Shown here: one piece after another, positions 7,213 to 15,643 of the stretch | Layout of the letters: every line of letters begins with the position of its first letter | Position numbering within the stretch: the first letter of the stretch is position 1 | From: Cyanobacteria bacterium UBA3301 | GTDB taxonomy: Bacteria; Cyanobacteriota; Vampirovibrionia; Gastranaerophilales; Gastranaerophilaceae | Direction of reading: 5' to 3' | Assembly (NCBI GenBank): GCA_002361485.1 | Contig: DESZ01000028.1 | Span: forward strand, 1-64,000 | Length of the DNA stretch: 64,000 bases | Translations under genes and position numbers: made by a program | The notes under the pieces: generated by a model | Seen by the model: only the letters and a program-made list of their open reading frames with translations | The model's database searches: none | What the model was told of the DNA's origin: nothing

Positions 7213-8256
7213 TATCAGCATGCAATCTCCGTAGCTAAAAAATCTGTATTCACTATCAACAGCATGTCTATAAGCTTTAAAAATAAAATCTTTACCTGCG
7301 AATGCACTAACAAGCATTAGTAATGTTGATTTAGGCAAGTGAAAATTTGTCAACAATCTGTCTACGACCTTAAATTCATACGGCGGATAAATAAATAGTT
7401 CCGAATGATCTTTGCATTCTTTTATGCAGTTGTACTTTTGGTAAGCGGTTTCAAGCGTTCTGACACTTGTCGTTCCGATAGCAGTCAGGCGTTTACCTTG
7501 CGCCTTTGCATTATTAATCTTATCGGCATTTTCTTTTGTTATTTCAAAAGTTTCCGAATGCATTTTATGGTCTAAAATATTTTCGCACTTCACCGGTCTG
7601 AATGTACCCAATCCGACATTTAAGGTCACATAGGCAATTTCAACCCCTTTATTTTTAAGTTTTTGGAGTATCTCTTTTGTAAAATGTAACCCCGCAGTCG
7701 GCGCAGCAACAGAACCCTCGTCTTTAGCATAAACCGTCTGATATCGTACAGTATCGAATTCTCGCTGCTCTTTGGTTTGAATTTTTCTTTCAATGTAAGG
7801 CGGCAGCGGAATATTACCTACTTTATGTAAAATCTCAAACAAATCTCCGCTGTATTGGAGTTCAACAAGCCATTCCCCGTCATCTTCAAGACGTTTTAAA
7901 GGAATTGCTTTTAAATCGTCACAAATTGTAATAACCGTATCTGGTTTTACACGTTTTGAAGGCTTTATTAAACAAGACCATAAATTCGAGCCTTCAGATT
8001 GTGCTTCCAATAAAAAGACTTCGATTTTAGCCCCTGTATCTTTTGTTCCGAACAAACGCGCAGGAATAACCTTTGTGTCATTCAAAACAAGAATATCATT
8101 TTCATCAAAATAATCAATAAAATCAAAAAAATGCTTATCCGTAATTGATTTATCAAAACGATTTAAAACCAACATTCGAGAATTTTCTCTTTTATCTGCA
8201 GGCATTTGCGCAATTAAATTTTCAGGTAAATCATAATCAAATTCCGAAATATTCAT
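7207..8256 (-). CDS. queA: tRNA preQ1 ribosyltransferase-isomerase
   Basis: Transfers and isomerises the ribosyl part of S-adenosylmethionine onto preQ1 at position 34 of GUN tRNAs, giving epoxyqueuosine. The 349-residue protein shows QueA hallmarks: FDYDLPENLIAQ at the N-terminus, SVAAPTAGLHFT near the middle, and NFHLPKSTLLMLVSAFAG near the C-terminus. It ends four bases from yidC, which is upstream on the same strand, and runs tail-to-tail with the decarboxylase gene. queE lies at 59.4 kb; other queuosine genes are not in the window. Confidence 0.97.
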   Translation of the reverse strand: MNISEFDYDLPENLIAQMPADKRENSRMLVLNRFDKSITDKHFFDFIDYFDENDILVLNDTKVIPARLFGTKDTGAKIEVFLLEAQSEGSNLWSCLIKPSKRVKPDTVITICDDLKAIPLKRLEDDGEWLVELQYSGDLFEILHKVGNIPLPPYIERKIQTKEQREFDTVRYQTVYAKDEGSVAAPTAGLHFTKEILQKLKNKGVEIAYVTLNVGLGTFRPVKCENILDHKMHSETFEITKENADKINNAKAQGKRLTAIGTTSVRTLETAYQKYNCIKECKDHSELFIYPPYEFKVVDRLLTNFHLPKSTLLMLVSAFAGKDFIFKAYRHAVDSEYRFFSYGDCMLIL

Positions 8257-8260
8257 AATA

Positions 8261-9346
8261 CTAATTGATTTTCTTTGCGTTTTTTAATTCTATATCGTCA
8301 ACTGCTTCTTTTTTCTTTTCAGCTTCCGCATCAATTTGTTTGTTTATAATAACGGTTTGAATAATTTGAATAACATTACTTGTAATCAAATATAACAAAA
8401 CCCCTGCAGGAATAGGGATGATTACAAAAGTTGCAATAATCATCAACGGCATAAATGTACCCATCGATTTTTGAATAGCAGCCTGTGTCGGGTCTTGAGA
8501 ATCAGTTTTAGACATTGCCATCATGATTTTTTGCGAAATAAACATAGTAACCGCAAATAATACTATCAGAATTATTACATCCCAATGCCAAGCTCTGTTA
8601 ACAGGGACAGTCGGAATAGTTGCAGTCAAAACACCGTCTTGAGCATCACTTCTTGTAAATGTTACTTTTTCATTTTCACGAATATTTGAATTAGTAACAA
8701 CAACTTCCGCTTTTTCAACCTTCAATAGTTGGCTGAAATCTTTAACTTTCAAATTGCCTAAACTGAAGTTAAGAGTTAAATCTTTCCCCGGTTGGATATC
8801 TCCGTCAACTTCCAACGCTTGAGCAGCATCTGAAACTTTAATATTTTTAACTTCTTGTCCGTCTATATAAACAGTAGCAACATTACCTAAAACGAACTTA
8901 TCCCCCGGAGCAACGCCAAGCTTTCCGTCCTCCGAAATTCCCGCAGTAGCTCTTAATGTAGTTGCCAAACTGTCAACAAACAAAAAATGCTGATTTCCTG
9001 CAACTTGTATAAATTGAGGACTAATCAATGCCGAATACAACAAAATGAATATAGGCATTTGAATAAATAACGGCAAACATCCGCCCATAGGATTGAACTT
9101 ATGTTCTTTATAAAATTCCATAAGCTTTTGCTGCATAACTTGCGGATTTGATTTATATCTGTCTTGAATGGCTTTTAGTTTAGGTTGAAGCGTTTGCATC
9201 ATTTTCATGGAACGCTGCTGCTCAACATTCAAATGCCATAACGCTAATCTGACAATTATTGTCAGAACAATAATCGCAATACCATAACCGCCTACAAGGT
9301 GTGCTAATTTACTTAAAAACCAAATTGTTGCTGATATAAAATCCAC
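8261..9346 (-). CDS. yidC: YidC/Oxa1 membrane protein insertase with a large insert
   Basis: Inserts and folds inner-membrane proteins. The 361-residue protein has the conserved core: an N-terminal helix with groove Arg33 in IIVRLALW, a basic coiled hairpin, NPMGGCLPLFIQMPIF, and two C-terminal helices ending in a Lys-rich tail. Unusually, residues about 127-250, between the second conserved helix and the next, form a beta-rich domain of roughly 100 extra residues (Val/Asp/Gly-rich). It lacks the E. coli-type P1 domain between the first two helices. It starts with GTG (9344-9346), with GAGG upstream. It probably heads a two-gene unit with queA. Confidence 0.95.
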   Translation of the reverse strand: MDFISATIWFLSKLAHLVGGYGIAIIVLTIIVRLALWHLNVEQQRSMKMMQTLQPKLKAIQDRYKSNPQVMQQKLMEFYKEHKFNPMGGCLPLFIQMPIFILLYSALISPQFIQVAGNQHFLFVDSLATTLRATAGISEDGKLGVAPGDKFVLGNVATVYIDGQEVKNIKVSDAAQALEVDGDIQPGKDLTLNFSLGNLKVKDFSQLLKVEKAEVVVTNSNIRENEKVTFTRSDAQDGVLTATIPTVPVNRAWHWDVIILIVLFAVTMFISQKIMMAMSKTDSQDPTQAAIQKSMGTFMPLMIIATFVIIPIPAGVLLYLITSNVIQIIQTVIINKQIDAEAEKKKEAVDDIELKNAKKIN

Positions 9347-9431
9347 TTTCCCTAATCCTCTCTTGTGTAAATCTTTACCTGTAAAAGAGTATTATAAAAA
9401 TACATTCAAGTCAAGAATGATATAATAAGAT
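9347..9431. other. Intergenic region before yidC, with an extended -10
   Basis: Part of a 445-base gap between yidC (minus) and the 9792 gene (plus), which otherwise holds a candidate RNA, a terminator and tRNA-Pro. On the plus strand, TGATATAAT (9418-9426) is an extended -10 that could start the candidate RNA. The minus-strand yidC promoter is not clear. Confidence 0.4.
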
Positions 9432-9597
9432 GCGTGGAAGCTTTGGCGCATAGAGGCGAAGTCTAAAAACGAAAAGAACTACACATCTGTGCCTCAAGAC
9501 ATCATATAACAAAGCGCGTTTAAATTCGTCTGTTTACACATGATGTAATCATGGAATTCCGACTCACAAAAAAAGACTAACTCTCGTTAGTCTTTTT
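9432..9597 (+). ncRNA. Candidate structured non-coding RNA, about 165 nt
   Basis: An extended -10 (TGATATAAT, 9418-9426) would start a transcript near 9432 that runs to a terminator at 9568-9597 with no open frame of note. Successive helices can be drawn: GCG/CGC near 9432-9449, GAGGC (9453-9457) with GCCTC (9491-9495), ACATCAT (9499-9505) with ATGATGT (9540-9546), then the terminator stem. It does not resemble tmRNA, SRP RNA or RNase P RNA. The 9476-9486 segment matches a possible dispersed repeat at 5391, so repeat debris is the main alternative. Confidence 0.3.
9568..9597. terminator. Bidirectional terminator beside tRNA-Pro
   Basis: Stem AAAGACTAAC (9572-9581) / GTTAGTCTTT (9586-9595), with an A-run before and T-run after. 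It lies directly past the 3' end of the minus-strand tRNA-Pro and could also end a plus-strand transcript from 9432. Confidence 0.85.
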
Positions 9598-9600
9598 AAA

Positions 9601-9677
9601 TGGTCGGGATGACATGATTCGAACATGCGACCCCCTCGTCCCAAGCGAGGTGCGCTACCAAGCTGCGCTACATCCCG
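9601..9677 (-). tRNA. tRNA-Pro (anticodon TGG)
   Basis: Minus-strand cloverleaf of 77 bases. Acceptor CGGGATG pairs with CATCCCG. The D arm is GCGC...GCGC. The anticodon stem CCTCG/CGAGG encloses CTTGGGA with anticodon TGG. The T arm is GCATG-TTCGAAT-CATGT. CCA is encoded (TGG at 9601-9603 on the plus strand). It is the usual single proline reader of CCA/CCG codons. Confidence 0.97.
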
Positions 9678-9776
9678 ACGGGGTTCTGTAGTTTGATAAT
9701 AACTTAAACATAATGACCCGTCAAGTACTATTTTAAATAAATATAATTTAATAATTTAGCACAAAAGAGCTTTACG

Positions 9777-9785
9777 TGCTATTAT
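9777..9785 (+). promoter_or_regulatory. Extended -10 just before the 9792 start codon
   Basis: TGCTATTAT: TG at 9777-9778 and TATTAT at 9780-9785, six bases before ATG 9792. No Shine-Dalgarno fits between, so the mRNA may be leaderless. Confidence 0.45.
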
Positions 9786-9791
9786 AGAGTT

Positions 9792-10460
9792 ATGGTTAGG
9801 CTTATAAACAGAAATAATGTTCCGACAATAGCGTCTGTCGTGTATCGTATATTAAAAGTTCAGGAGTGTATGACTTTTATTGCAAACTACAATCATCCTG
9901 CACTCGAACAATGTATATACGTCATGTGGCATGCAAACCAATTTTTGGTGCATGGTATCCCAAACAGACCAAACTTAAATATCCTTATAAGTAACTCTCT
10001 TGACGGGCAAATTGTTGCAACGGTTTGTGAAAAATGGGGATTTAAGGTAAAGCGTGGTTCTTCAGGCAACAAAGGAGCCGTGTCCTCAACATTGCAACTT
10101 ATAAACAGCTTAAAAGAAGGGCAAAGTGTTGCCATAATGGTTGACGGCCCAAGGGGACCGTTTCATAAAGTAAAAAAGGGAGCTTTGGTATTAGCCAAAG
10201 AATCAGGGATACCAATTGTGCCTGTCCATTGGTATTCGGAGCAAAAAACATTTCGCCGTTTGCCTTCATGGGATAAGATGGCTTCTCCTATAGGTCCATG
10301 CAAAATTCTTAACATATATGGCGAGCCGATATATGCAAATGACAAAACCGAACAAGAGTTAGCCGAAGAAATTGAATCAACATTATTAAATTTAGAAAAA
10401 AGAGAAAAAGAATTTTATAAAAAAGCAGTAGAGCAAAAATTATGGAGCAAAAAGAAATAA
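9792..10460 (+). CDS. Lysophospholipid acyltransferase family (DUF374-like)
   Basis: A 222-residue acyltransferase-fold protein. The family blocks are visible: MWHANQF near residue 44 (His of the catalytic pair), ISNSLDGQI with the Asp, KRGSSGNKGA, and MVDGPRGPFHKVKKGAL, characteristic of the DUF374/lipid A-acyltransferase-like group that acts on glycolipids or lysophospholipids at the inner membrane. There is no strong membrane helix. ATG 9792 lacks a Shine-Dalgarno but follows an extended -10. It overlaps the next gene by 19 bases and probably heads an operon with the hydrolase, dacB and a glycosyltransferase. The substrate is unknown. Confidence 0.85.
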   Translation: MVRLINRNNVPTIASVVYRILKVQECMTFIANYNHPALEQCIYVMWHANQFLVHGIPNRPNLNILISNSLDGQIVATVCEKWGFKVKRGSSGNKGAVSSTLQLINSLKEGQSVAIMVDGPRGPFHKVKKGALVLAKESGIPIVPVHWYSEQKTFRRLPSWDKMASPIGPCKILNIYGEPIYANDKTEQELAEEIESTLLNLEKREKEFYKKAVEQKLWSKKK

Positions 10461-11266
10461 AAATATCTATTCTTCAAATGTCATCCGTTATCGGGGATAT
10501 AGAAGCAAATATCAATAAGGTAAACAATCTTGTTTTCGACTCATTACCGCAAGATTGCGACATATTAGTTTTGCCCGAAGTATGGACTGTCGGCTGGTCA
10601 TGCAATAAATTTTTAGATTGCGCGGAAGATATAATAAATAGTCGTTCTGTGAATTTCTTAAAAGAACTTGCTAAAAAATATAATGTAAATATTATAGGCG
10701 GCAGTATTATAGAAAACCGCGGAGATAAATATTATAATACGACTCCCGTGATAAATCGCAGCGGGGATTTAGTAACAACATATTCAAAAAATCATCTTTA
10801 TTCATACTACGGATGTGATGAAGGAAAATATATCACAGTCGGTGATAGTCCTGTTATGGTTGAACTTGACGGAGTCAATTACGGTTTGACGATATGTTAT
10901 GACATCAGATTTCCTGAAATATACAGAGCATACAGAAAATCCGGTGCTGACATTTTGGTAAACTGTGCTGCCTGGGGTTCAAAAAAACCTATCCCGTGGG
11001 AAGTCATGACAAAATCAAGAGCCGTCGAAAATCAATGCTATATGATTGCACTGACTCAATGCGGATACATCGAAAACGGTGAATATAACCTCGGAGAATC
11101 AAGAATTATTGATTACAAAGGAGATGAATTATCATATATAAAAGACATCGAAGGGATTTCTACCTGCACAATAAATTTAAGCGAAATGTATGAGTTTAGG
11201 GACAAATGCAAAATTTTAAACGATATTAAAGATAATTATGAGGTAAAAGTGTTATGCACAAAATAA
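10442..11266 (+). CDS. Carbon-nitrogen hydrolase (nitrilase superfamily)
   Basis: A 274-residue cytosolic amidase of the nitrilase superfamily. The catalytic triad is visible: Glu46 in VLPEVW, Lys116 in YSKNHLY and Cys152 in TICYDIRFPE. The sequence resembles omega-amidase/Nit2-type enzymes, which hydrolyse small amides such as alpha-ketoglutaramate or deaminated glutathione. The exact substrate cannot be read from sequence. It overlaps both neighbours (19 bases upstream, 13 bases downstream), so expression is probably coupled. Confidence 0.9.
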   Translation: MEQKEIKISILQMSSVIGDIEANINKVNNLVFDSLPQDCDILVLPEVWTVGWSCNKFLDCAEDIINSRSVNFLKELAKKYNVNIIGGSIIENRGDKYYNTTPVINRSGDLVTTYSKNHLYSYYGCDEGKYITVGDSPVMVELDGVNYGLTICYDIRFPEIYRAYRKSGADILVNCAAWGSKKPIPWEVMTKSRAVENQCYMIALTQCGYIENGEYNLGESRIIDYKGDELSYIKDIEGISTCTINLSEMYEFRDKCKILNDIKDNYEVKVLCTK

Positions 11267-12600
11267 TTTCAAGCATTTTAGTTATATTGATGGGTATAAT
11301 GCCTGCAAATGCGTCTTCAATAGCAAGACTTGTCGGCAGCTTAAATATTAATCCGCATGCGGTTTCTGTATGCGTAAAAGATGTACATACTGGCGCAACC
11401 GTGTATAAATTAAACGAAAAAGCTCCAATGACACCGGCATCTACGTTAAAGCTTATCTCCTCAATGGCCTCTCGTGATATATTGACAGATGATTATGTAT
11501 TTTCAACGAAATTATATAAAAGCACAAATAACGACTTATATTTAAAGCTTGGTGCAGACCCTTTTTTAAAAAACGGCGATTTAGATACACTTATAAAAAC
11601 AGCTAAAAATAAAAATATTACTCCAAAAAATTTCTATATTGATGACACAGTATTTGATAAAATCGAATGGGGTGAAGGTTGGCAATGGGATGACGATTTG
11701 AACCCATTAATGCCAAAATTTAGTGCTTACAATATTGACGGTAATTTAGCAAATATTGTTATTACACCTTATGTAAATAATGCAGCTCCTGCTATTTCTG
11801 TAAAACCATATTATCCGATAACAATAATGAATCTTGTAAATACAAACATGGGCTCGGCAAATTCTCTAAAAGCAGAGCATAACACTGATATTGCACCAAA
11901 TATTATTGCGATATCAGGAACTGTCGGAAAAACTGATAATATTAAAATTCCGGTAAACAATACAAGAATATATTTTCGTTTAAGATTGGAAAACGCAATT
12001 AAAAATCAAAAACTGGAATATTACAGCCCTATTAAATATGCTAAAACACCTTCCGATAATATATATTTAGCAGATGAAATTACGCACGATATTGATAGCG
12101 CTTTAAATGACATATTAAAAAACAGCAATAATATGACAGCTGAGACTCTGTTTAAACTTGCAGGAGCAAAATTCACAAACTCGCAAGGAACATTTGAAAA
12201 CTCTCAAACTATGCTTAACAATTATTTGTCAAATCTACAAATCAACTCCTCTGATATTAAGATAGTTGACGGGAGCGGAGTGTCAAAAAACAACATAATG
12301 ACCGCTGAATTTATGACAGAATTTTTAACATCTTTAGCTAAGACGGATAACTATGATATTTTAAAAACCCATCTTCCGACTCCCGGTGAAGGGACTTTAA
12401 AAAACAGAATGCTCTATTTTAAGGATAATCTAAGAGCTAAAACAGGAACATTATCCGATACAAGTGCAATAGCAGGTTATATAACCACAAAAAAAGGGAA
12501 AACATACGCATTTGATATAATGATAAAAGATGCTAAAACATCTTCTAACGAAAAAAAGAATATTGAAGAACAAATTCTAAGATATATTTATATGAATTAA
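11254..12600 (+). CDS. dacB: D-alanyl-D-alanine carboxypeptidase/endopeptidase (PBP4, S13)
   Basis: A 448-residue periplasmic penicillin-binding protein that trims or cuts peptidoglycan peptide cross-links. A signal peptide (residues 1-20, ending PANA) is followed by SxxK in TPASTLK (Ser63, Lys66), SxN in VDGSGVSKNN, and KTG in RAKTGTLSDTS. The large insert between the first two motifs is characteristic of family S13. It overlaps the hydrolase gene by 13 bases and is followed 12 bases later by a glycosyltransferase. Confidence 0.95.
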   Translation: MHKIISSILVILMGIMPANASSIARLVGSLNINPHAVSVCVKDVHTGATVYKLNEKAPMTPASTLKLISSMASRDILTDDYVFSTKLYKSTNNDLYLKLGADPFLKNGDLDTLIKTAKNKNITPKNFYIDDTVFDKIEWGEGWQWDDDLNPLMPKFSAYNIDGNLANIVITPYVNNAAPAISVKPYYPITIMNLVNTNMGSANSLKAEHNTDIAPNIIAISGTVGKTDNIKIPVNNTRIYFRLRLENAIKNQKLEYYSPIKYAKTPSDNIYLADEITHDIDSALNDILKNSNNMTAETLFKLAGAKFTNSQGTFENSQTMLNNYLSNLQINSSDIKIVDGSGVSKNNIMTAEFMTEFLTSLAKTDNYDILKTHLPTPGEGTLKNRMLYFKDNLRAKTGTLSDTSAIAGYITTKKGKTYAFDIMIKDAKTSSNEKKNIEEQILRYIYMN

Positions 12601-12612
12601 AGGAATGAATTT

Positions 12613-13491
12613 ATGTACGAACCGGAAGTAACCATTATTACACCAACATACAATATAGTAGAATCAGGTCATGCAGATGATTTTACATTGCTTGTAAACT
12701 TAACAGACAGGCAAACATATCAATATATTGAACATTTAATCGTGGATAACAATTCAACAGATGAAACAATTGATTTACTAAAAGATTATAAAAATTCCGG
12801 ATTTATAAACTTTTATTCCGCACCCGATACAGGCAAATATGATGCTATAAATAAAGGTTTATTAAGAGCGAAAGGCAAATATGTCGCATTTTTAAGCTGC
12901 GATGACTTTTATCACGATATAATGGCAATTGAGGATTTGGTTAATGCTATGGAAGAAGAAAATGCAGATTACTGCATTTTTCCGTCATATTGCTCTAATC
13001 CTGACGGAAGTGCGTTTTTGTATAATCCGTCAATACTAAATGTTTTTCAAGTGATGCCTTGTCCTCATCAAGCAATGTTTTTTAAACGCGAAGCCTTAGA
13101 AAAAATCGGATATTTTGATGCAAAATTTAAAATATTTGCGGACTATGACCTGATATTAAGACTTGTACTCGGAAGGTTTAACGGAATAATGTTTGACAGA
13201 CCGCTTGTTACATACAGAATGGGAGAACAAGCCGTAAAACATTCCGTTCAGGTTGAAGCTGAATGTAAACATATTTATCACAAGAATCTAAAGCCGTTAT
13301 ATCCTTTAAATGATACCCAAATTGACAGAATGGTAAACATTTCTGAAATTCCGAAGGATTTACTTGACAGACTTGCCGATTATTTTCCGGACAGCAAAGA
13401 CATGTTCTATGAACGCTATGAACAAATGTATAATATGAGATATCAGGCAGCTGAAGCTCAGCGTGAACAACAAAGACAAAACAGACAATAA
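12613..13491 (+). CDS. Family 2 glycosyltransferase (WcaA-like)
   Basis: A 292-residue soluble GT-A glycosyltransferase. It has VTIITPTYN at the start, IVDNNSTDET near residue 44, GKYDAINKGL, and the metal-binding LSCDDFY near residue 95. A segment MPCPHQAMFFKREA and the ADYDLILRL block are typical of colanic acid/LPS-type GT2 enzymes. The C-terminal tail is Gln/Arg-rich (EQQRQNRQ). There is no membrane segment. It follows dacB by 12 bases in an apparent envelope operon. Donor and acceptor are unknown. Confidence 0.88.
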   Translation: MYEPEVTIITPTYNIVESGHADDFTLLVNLTDRQTYQYIEHLIVDNNSTDETIDLLKDYKNSGFINFYSAPDTGKYDAINKGLLRAKGKYVAFLSCDDFYHDIMAIEDLVNAMEEENADYCIFPSYCSNPDGSAFLYNPSILNVFQVMPCPHQAMFFKREALEKIGYFDAKFKIFADYDLILRLVLGRFNGIMFDRPLVTYRMGEQAVKHSVQVEAECKHIYHKNLKPLYPLNDTQIDRMVNISEIPKDLLDRLADYFPDSKDMFYERYEQMYNMRYQAAEAQREQQRQNRQ

Positions 13492-13497
13492 AAGAAT

Positions 13498-13525
13498 TTG
13501 CAAAAATAAATTGCACGATTATAAT
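13498..13525 (+). promoter_or_regulatory. Sigma70-like promoter before the oxidoreductase
   Basis: TTGCAA (13498-13503), 16-base spacer, TATAAT (13520-13525). It begins right after the glycosyltransferase stop and lies 32 bases before ATG 13558. Confidence 0.5.
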
Positions 13526-13557
13526 TGAAACAGAATAATATAAGAAGGTTAAGGAAT

Positions 13558-14559
13558 ATGAGTGAGAAAAAAATAGCAGTATTGGGATGCGGATTGTGGG
13601 GCAGAAATGTTGTCCGTAATTTTTATAATTTGAACGCATTGGAAATGGTTTGTGATTTAGATGACGAAAATCTTGCAAAAGTAAAAGCAGAATATCCGAA
13701 TGTAAAAACAACAAAAGATTTTCATGACATTATAAATAATGATAACGTGATGGGTGTTGTTGTAGTAACCCCGAGCCATACACATTTCAAATTTGTAAAA
13801 GCAATGCTTGAAGCCGGCAAACACGTTTATGTTGAAAAACCGATATCAACAGTATCACAAGAAGCCAGAGATTTGGCTGATTTAGCCGACAGTAAAGGGT
13901 TGGTGCTGATGGTTGGTCACCTGTTGTTATACCATCCTGCAGTTAATCGTTTAAAAATGATGGTCGAAGAGGGAGAACTTGGCGATATTGTTTATGCACA
14001 AAGCGACAGATTAAATATCAATTATTTCAAAAACGACAGAAGTGTAATGTGGGATTTAGCACCTCATGACGTTTCTATGATAAGTTATGTTTTAGGAAAA
14101 AATCCTAAACGAGTAATATCAGCTGTCGGATGTTCTTCTGACAAAAATGATATTATGGATATTACTCATTTGACAATTGAAATGGAAGGCGGAGCTATTG
14201 CGCAAATTTCAGATAGTTGGATTACACCTAAAAAACATGTTCAGCTACTCGTTCGCGGTACTAAAAAAACTGCTATTATGGATGATACCGTATCTGAAAA
14301 TAAATTGACTATATATGAAAACTTTAAAGCAGGTTCAAGTGAAGTATTGCAGCCTGATATATTGGAAATAGAACCGTTAAAACTTGAATGCCAGCATTTT
14401 ATAAACTGTTGTGAAACAGGTAATAAAGCTCGCTCTGACGGAGAAAACGGTTTTATCGTAGTAAGCATTTTAGAAGAAGCGGAAAAGATTATGCTTGGGG
14501 AAAGAGCAAAGAATTTGGATAGCGTGGATTTCGCGCTTTCAAGGTCTAAAAAAATATAA
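13558..14559 (+). CDS. Gfo/Idh/MocA family NAD(P)-dependent oxidoreductase
   Basis: A 333-residue oxidoreductase. The N-terminal Rossmann motif is IAVLGCGLWGRN, with VVVVTPSHTH, the family Lys in VYVEKPIS (EKP), and the catalytic His region DLAPHDVSM. The GHLLLYHPAV segment is reminiscent of WlbA/BplA-type UDP-sugar dehydrogenases, which would fit the neighbouring glycosyltransferase, but this is only suggestive. I chose ATG 13558 because AAGGTTAAGGA precedes it. The next gene starts 13 bases later. Confidence 0.88.
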   Translation: MSEKKIAVLGCGLWGRNVVRNFYNLNALEMVCDLDDENLAKVKAEYPNVKTTKDFHDIINNDNVMGVVVVTPSHTHFKFVKAMLEAGKHVYVEKPISTVSQEARDLADLADSKGLVLMVGHLLLYHPAVNRLKMMVEEGELGDIVYAQSDRLNINYFKNDRSVMWDLAPHDVSMISYVLGKNPKRVISAVGCSSDKNDIMDITHLTIEMEGGAIAQISDSWITPKKHVQLLVRGTKKTAIMDDTVSENKLTIYENFKAGSSEVLQPDILEIEPLKLECQHFINCCETGNKARSDGENGFIVVSILEEAEKIMLGERAKNLDSVDFALSRSKKI

Positions 14560-14572
14560 GAGGAACTTTAAT

Positions 14573-15184
14573 ATGGCAAATTTTGTATCAATAATAAGAA
14601 TATTTATAGCATTAGCATCGGTATTATTACTATTTTGGCATACAACCGCTTCATATATAACAGCATTTGTATTAGCGGTTATCGCATTTTCATTTGACGG
14701 TTTGGACGGATATTTGGCAAGAAAATTCAATGAAGAATCTCCGTTAGGCGCAGTTCTTGACATAATGGGAGATAGAATTGTTGAAAACGCTTTTTGGATT
14801 GTACTTGCAATGCTTGGATATTTATCATCGAGTCAGGTCATAAATGCAATTTTCCCTATTATTTGTATTTCCCGCGCATTTACGGTTGACAGTATAAGAA
14901 GTGTTGCATTTTCAAAAGGTTATACAGCTTTTGGAAAAACCACAATGCAATCTTCTCCAATCGGTAAATTTATCTGTGCTTCAAGATTTATGAGAATATT
15001 ATATGCTGTCGCAAAAATAGCAGCCTTCGGATTTTTAATTCTTGCTCACACTCCTGTGATTGAAACTTGGGAACATGTCCAAGTTTTAAATATGACAGGT
15101 ATAATTTTAGCTTGGATTGCGATTGTACTTTGTGTTGTACGCGGGTTGCCTGTTGTATTTGAAGCAAAAAATGTTATCAAATAG
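14573..15184 (+). CDS. CDP-alcohol phosphatidyltransferase family protein
   Basis: A 203-residue integral membrane enzyme with about five or six helices. The family signature D-x2-DG-x2-AR-x8-G-x3-D-x3-D is complete, running from FDGLDGYLARKF to GAVLDIMGDR. Such enzymes join a CDP-linked lipid to an alcohol (for example PgsA making phosphatidylglycerolphosphate, or inositol phosphate synthases); the acceptor is not clear here. ATG 14573 has AGAGGA upstream and is preferred over an earlier in-frame start inside the oxidoreductase gene. Confidence 0.88.
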   Translation: MANFVSIIRIFIALASVLLLFWHTTASYITAFVLAVIAFSFDGLDGYLARKFNEESPLGAVLDIMGDRIVENAFWIVLAMLGYLSSSQVINAIFPIICISRAFTVDSIRSVAFSKGYTAFGKTTMQSSPIGKFICASRFMRILYAVAKIAAFGFLILAHTPVIETWEHVQVLNMTGIILAWIAIVLCVVRGLPVVFEAKNVIK

Positions 15185-15193
15185 GTTATAGAA

Positions 15194-15643
15194 ATGGCTA
15201 AATTAAATATCGTATTATATGAACCCGAAATCCCACAAAATACAGGAAATATAGCAAGACTTTGTGCTTGTTGCGGAGCTTCATTATATTTGGTGGGTAA
15301 GCTCGGTTTTTCATTATCAAGTAAGTACACTAAACGCGCAGGTTTAGACTATTGGGACAGCGTTGATTTGCACAAAATTGAATCAATGGACGAATTGTAT
15401 GAAATGTTCCCTGAAGGTACATTTTATTATCTGACAACAAAAACCGACAAATTATATACGGAAATTGAATTTAAAGATGGCGATTTTATTGTCTTTGGCC
15501 CTGAAACAAGAGGTTTACCCGACAAATACGTAAAAGATGAAAACGCGAGAACAATACCTATGAAAAAAGGTCAGCGCAGCTTAAATCTTTCTAATTCTGT
15601 TGCAATCGTAGCTTATGAGGCAATAAGGCAAAATGGAATATAA
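15194..15643 (+). CDS. trmL: tRNA (cytidine/uridine(34)-2'-O)-methyltransferase
   Basis: A 149-residue SPOUT methyltransferase that methylates the ribose of the wobble base in tRNA-Leu. It shows the TrmL pattern: IVLYEPEIPQNTGNIAR at the N-terminus, FGPETRGLP near residue 95, and IPMKKGQRSLNLSNSVAI forming the trefoil knot. It begins 10 bases after the phosphatidyltransferase and overlaps nnrD by 11 bases. Confidence 0.95.
   Translation: MAKLNIVLYEPEIPQNTGNIARLCACCGASLYLVGKLGFSLSSKYTKRAGLDYWDSVDLHKIESMDELYEMFPEGTFYYLTTKTDKLYTEIEFKDGDFIVFGPETRGLPDKYVKDENARTIPMKKGQRSLNLSNSVAIVAYEAIRQNGI

Noticed and set aside
9432..9567. tmRNA, SRP RNA or RNase P RNA
   Set aside because: No tRNA-like ends, no SRP tetraloop motif, and too short and unlike RNase P.
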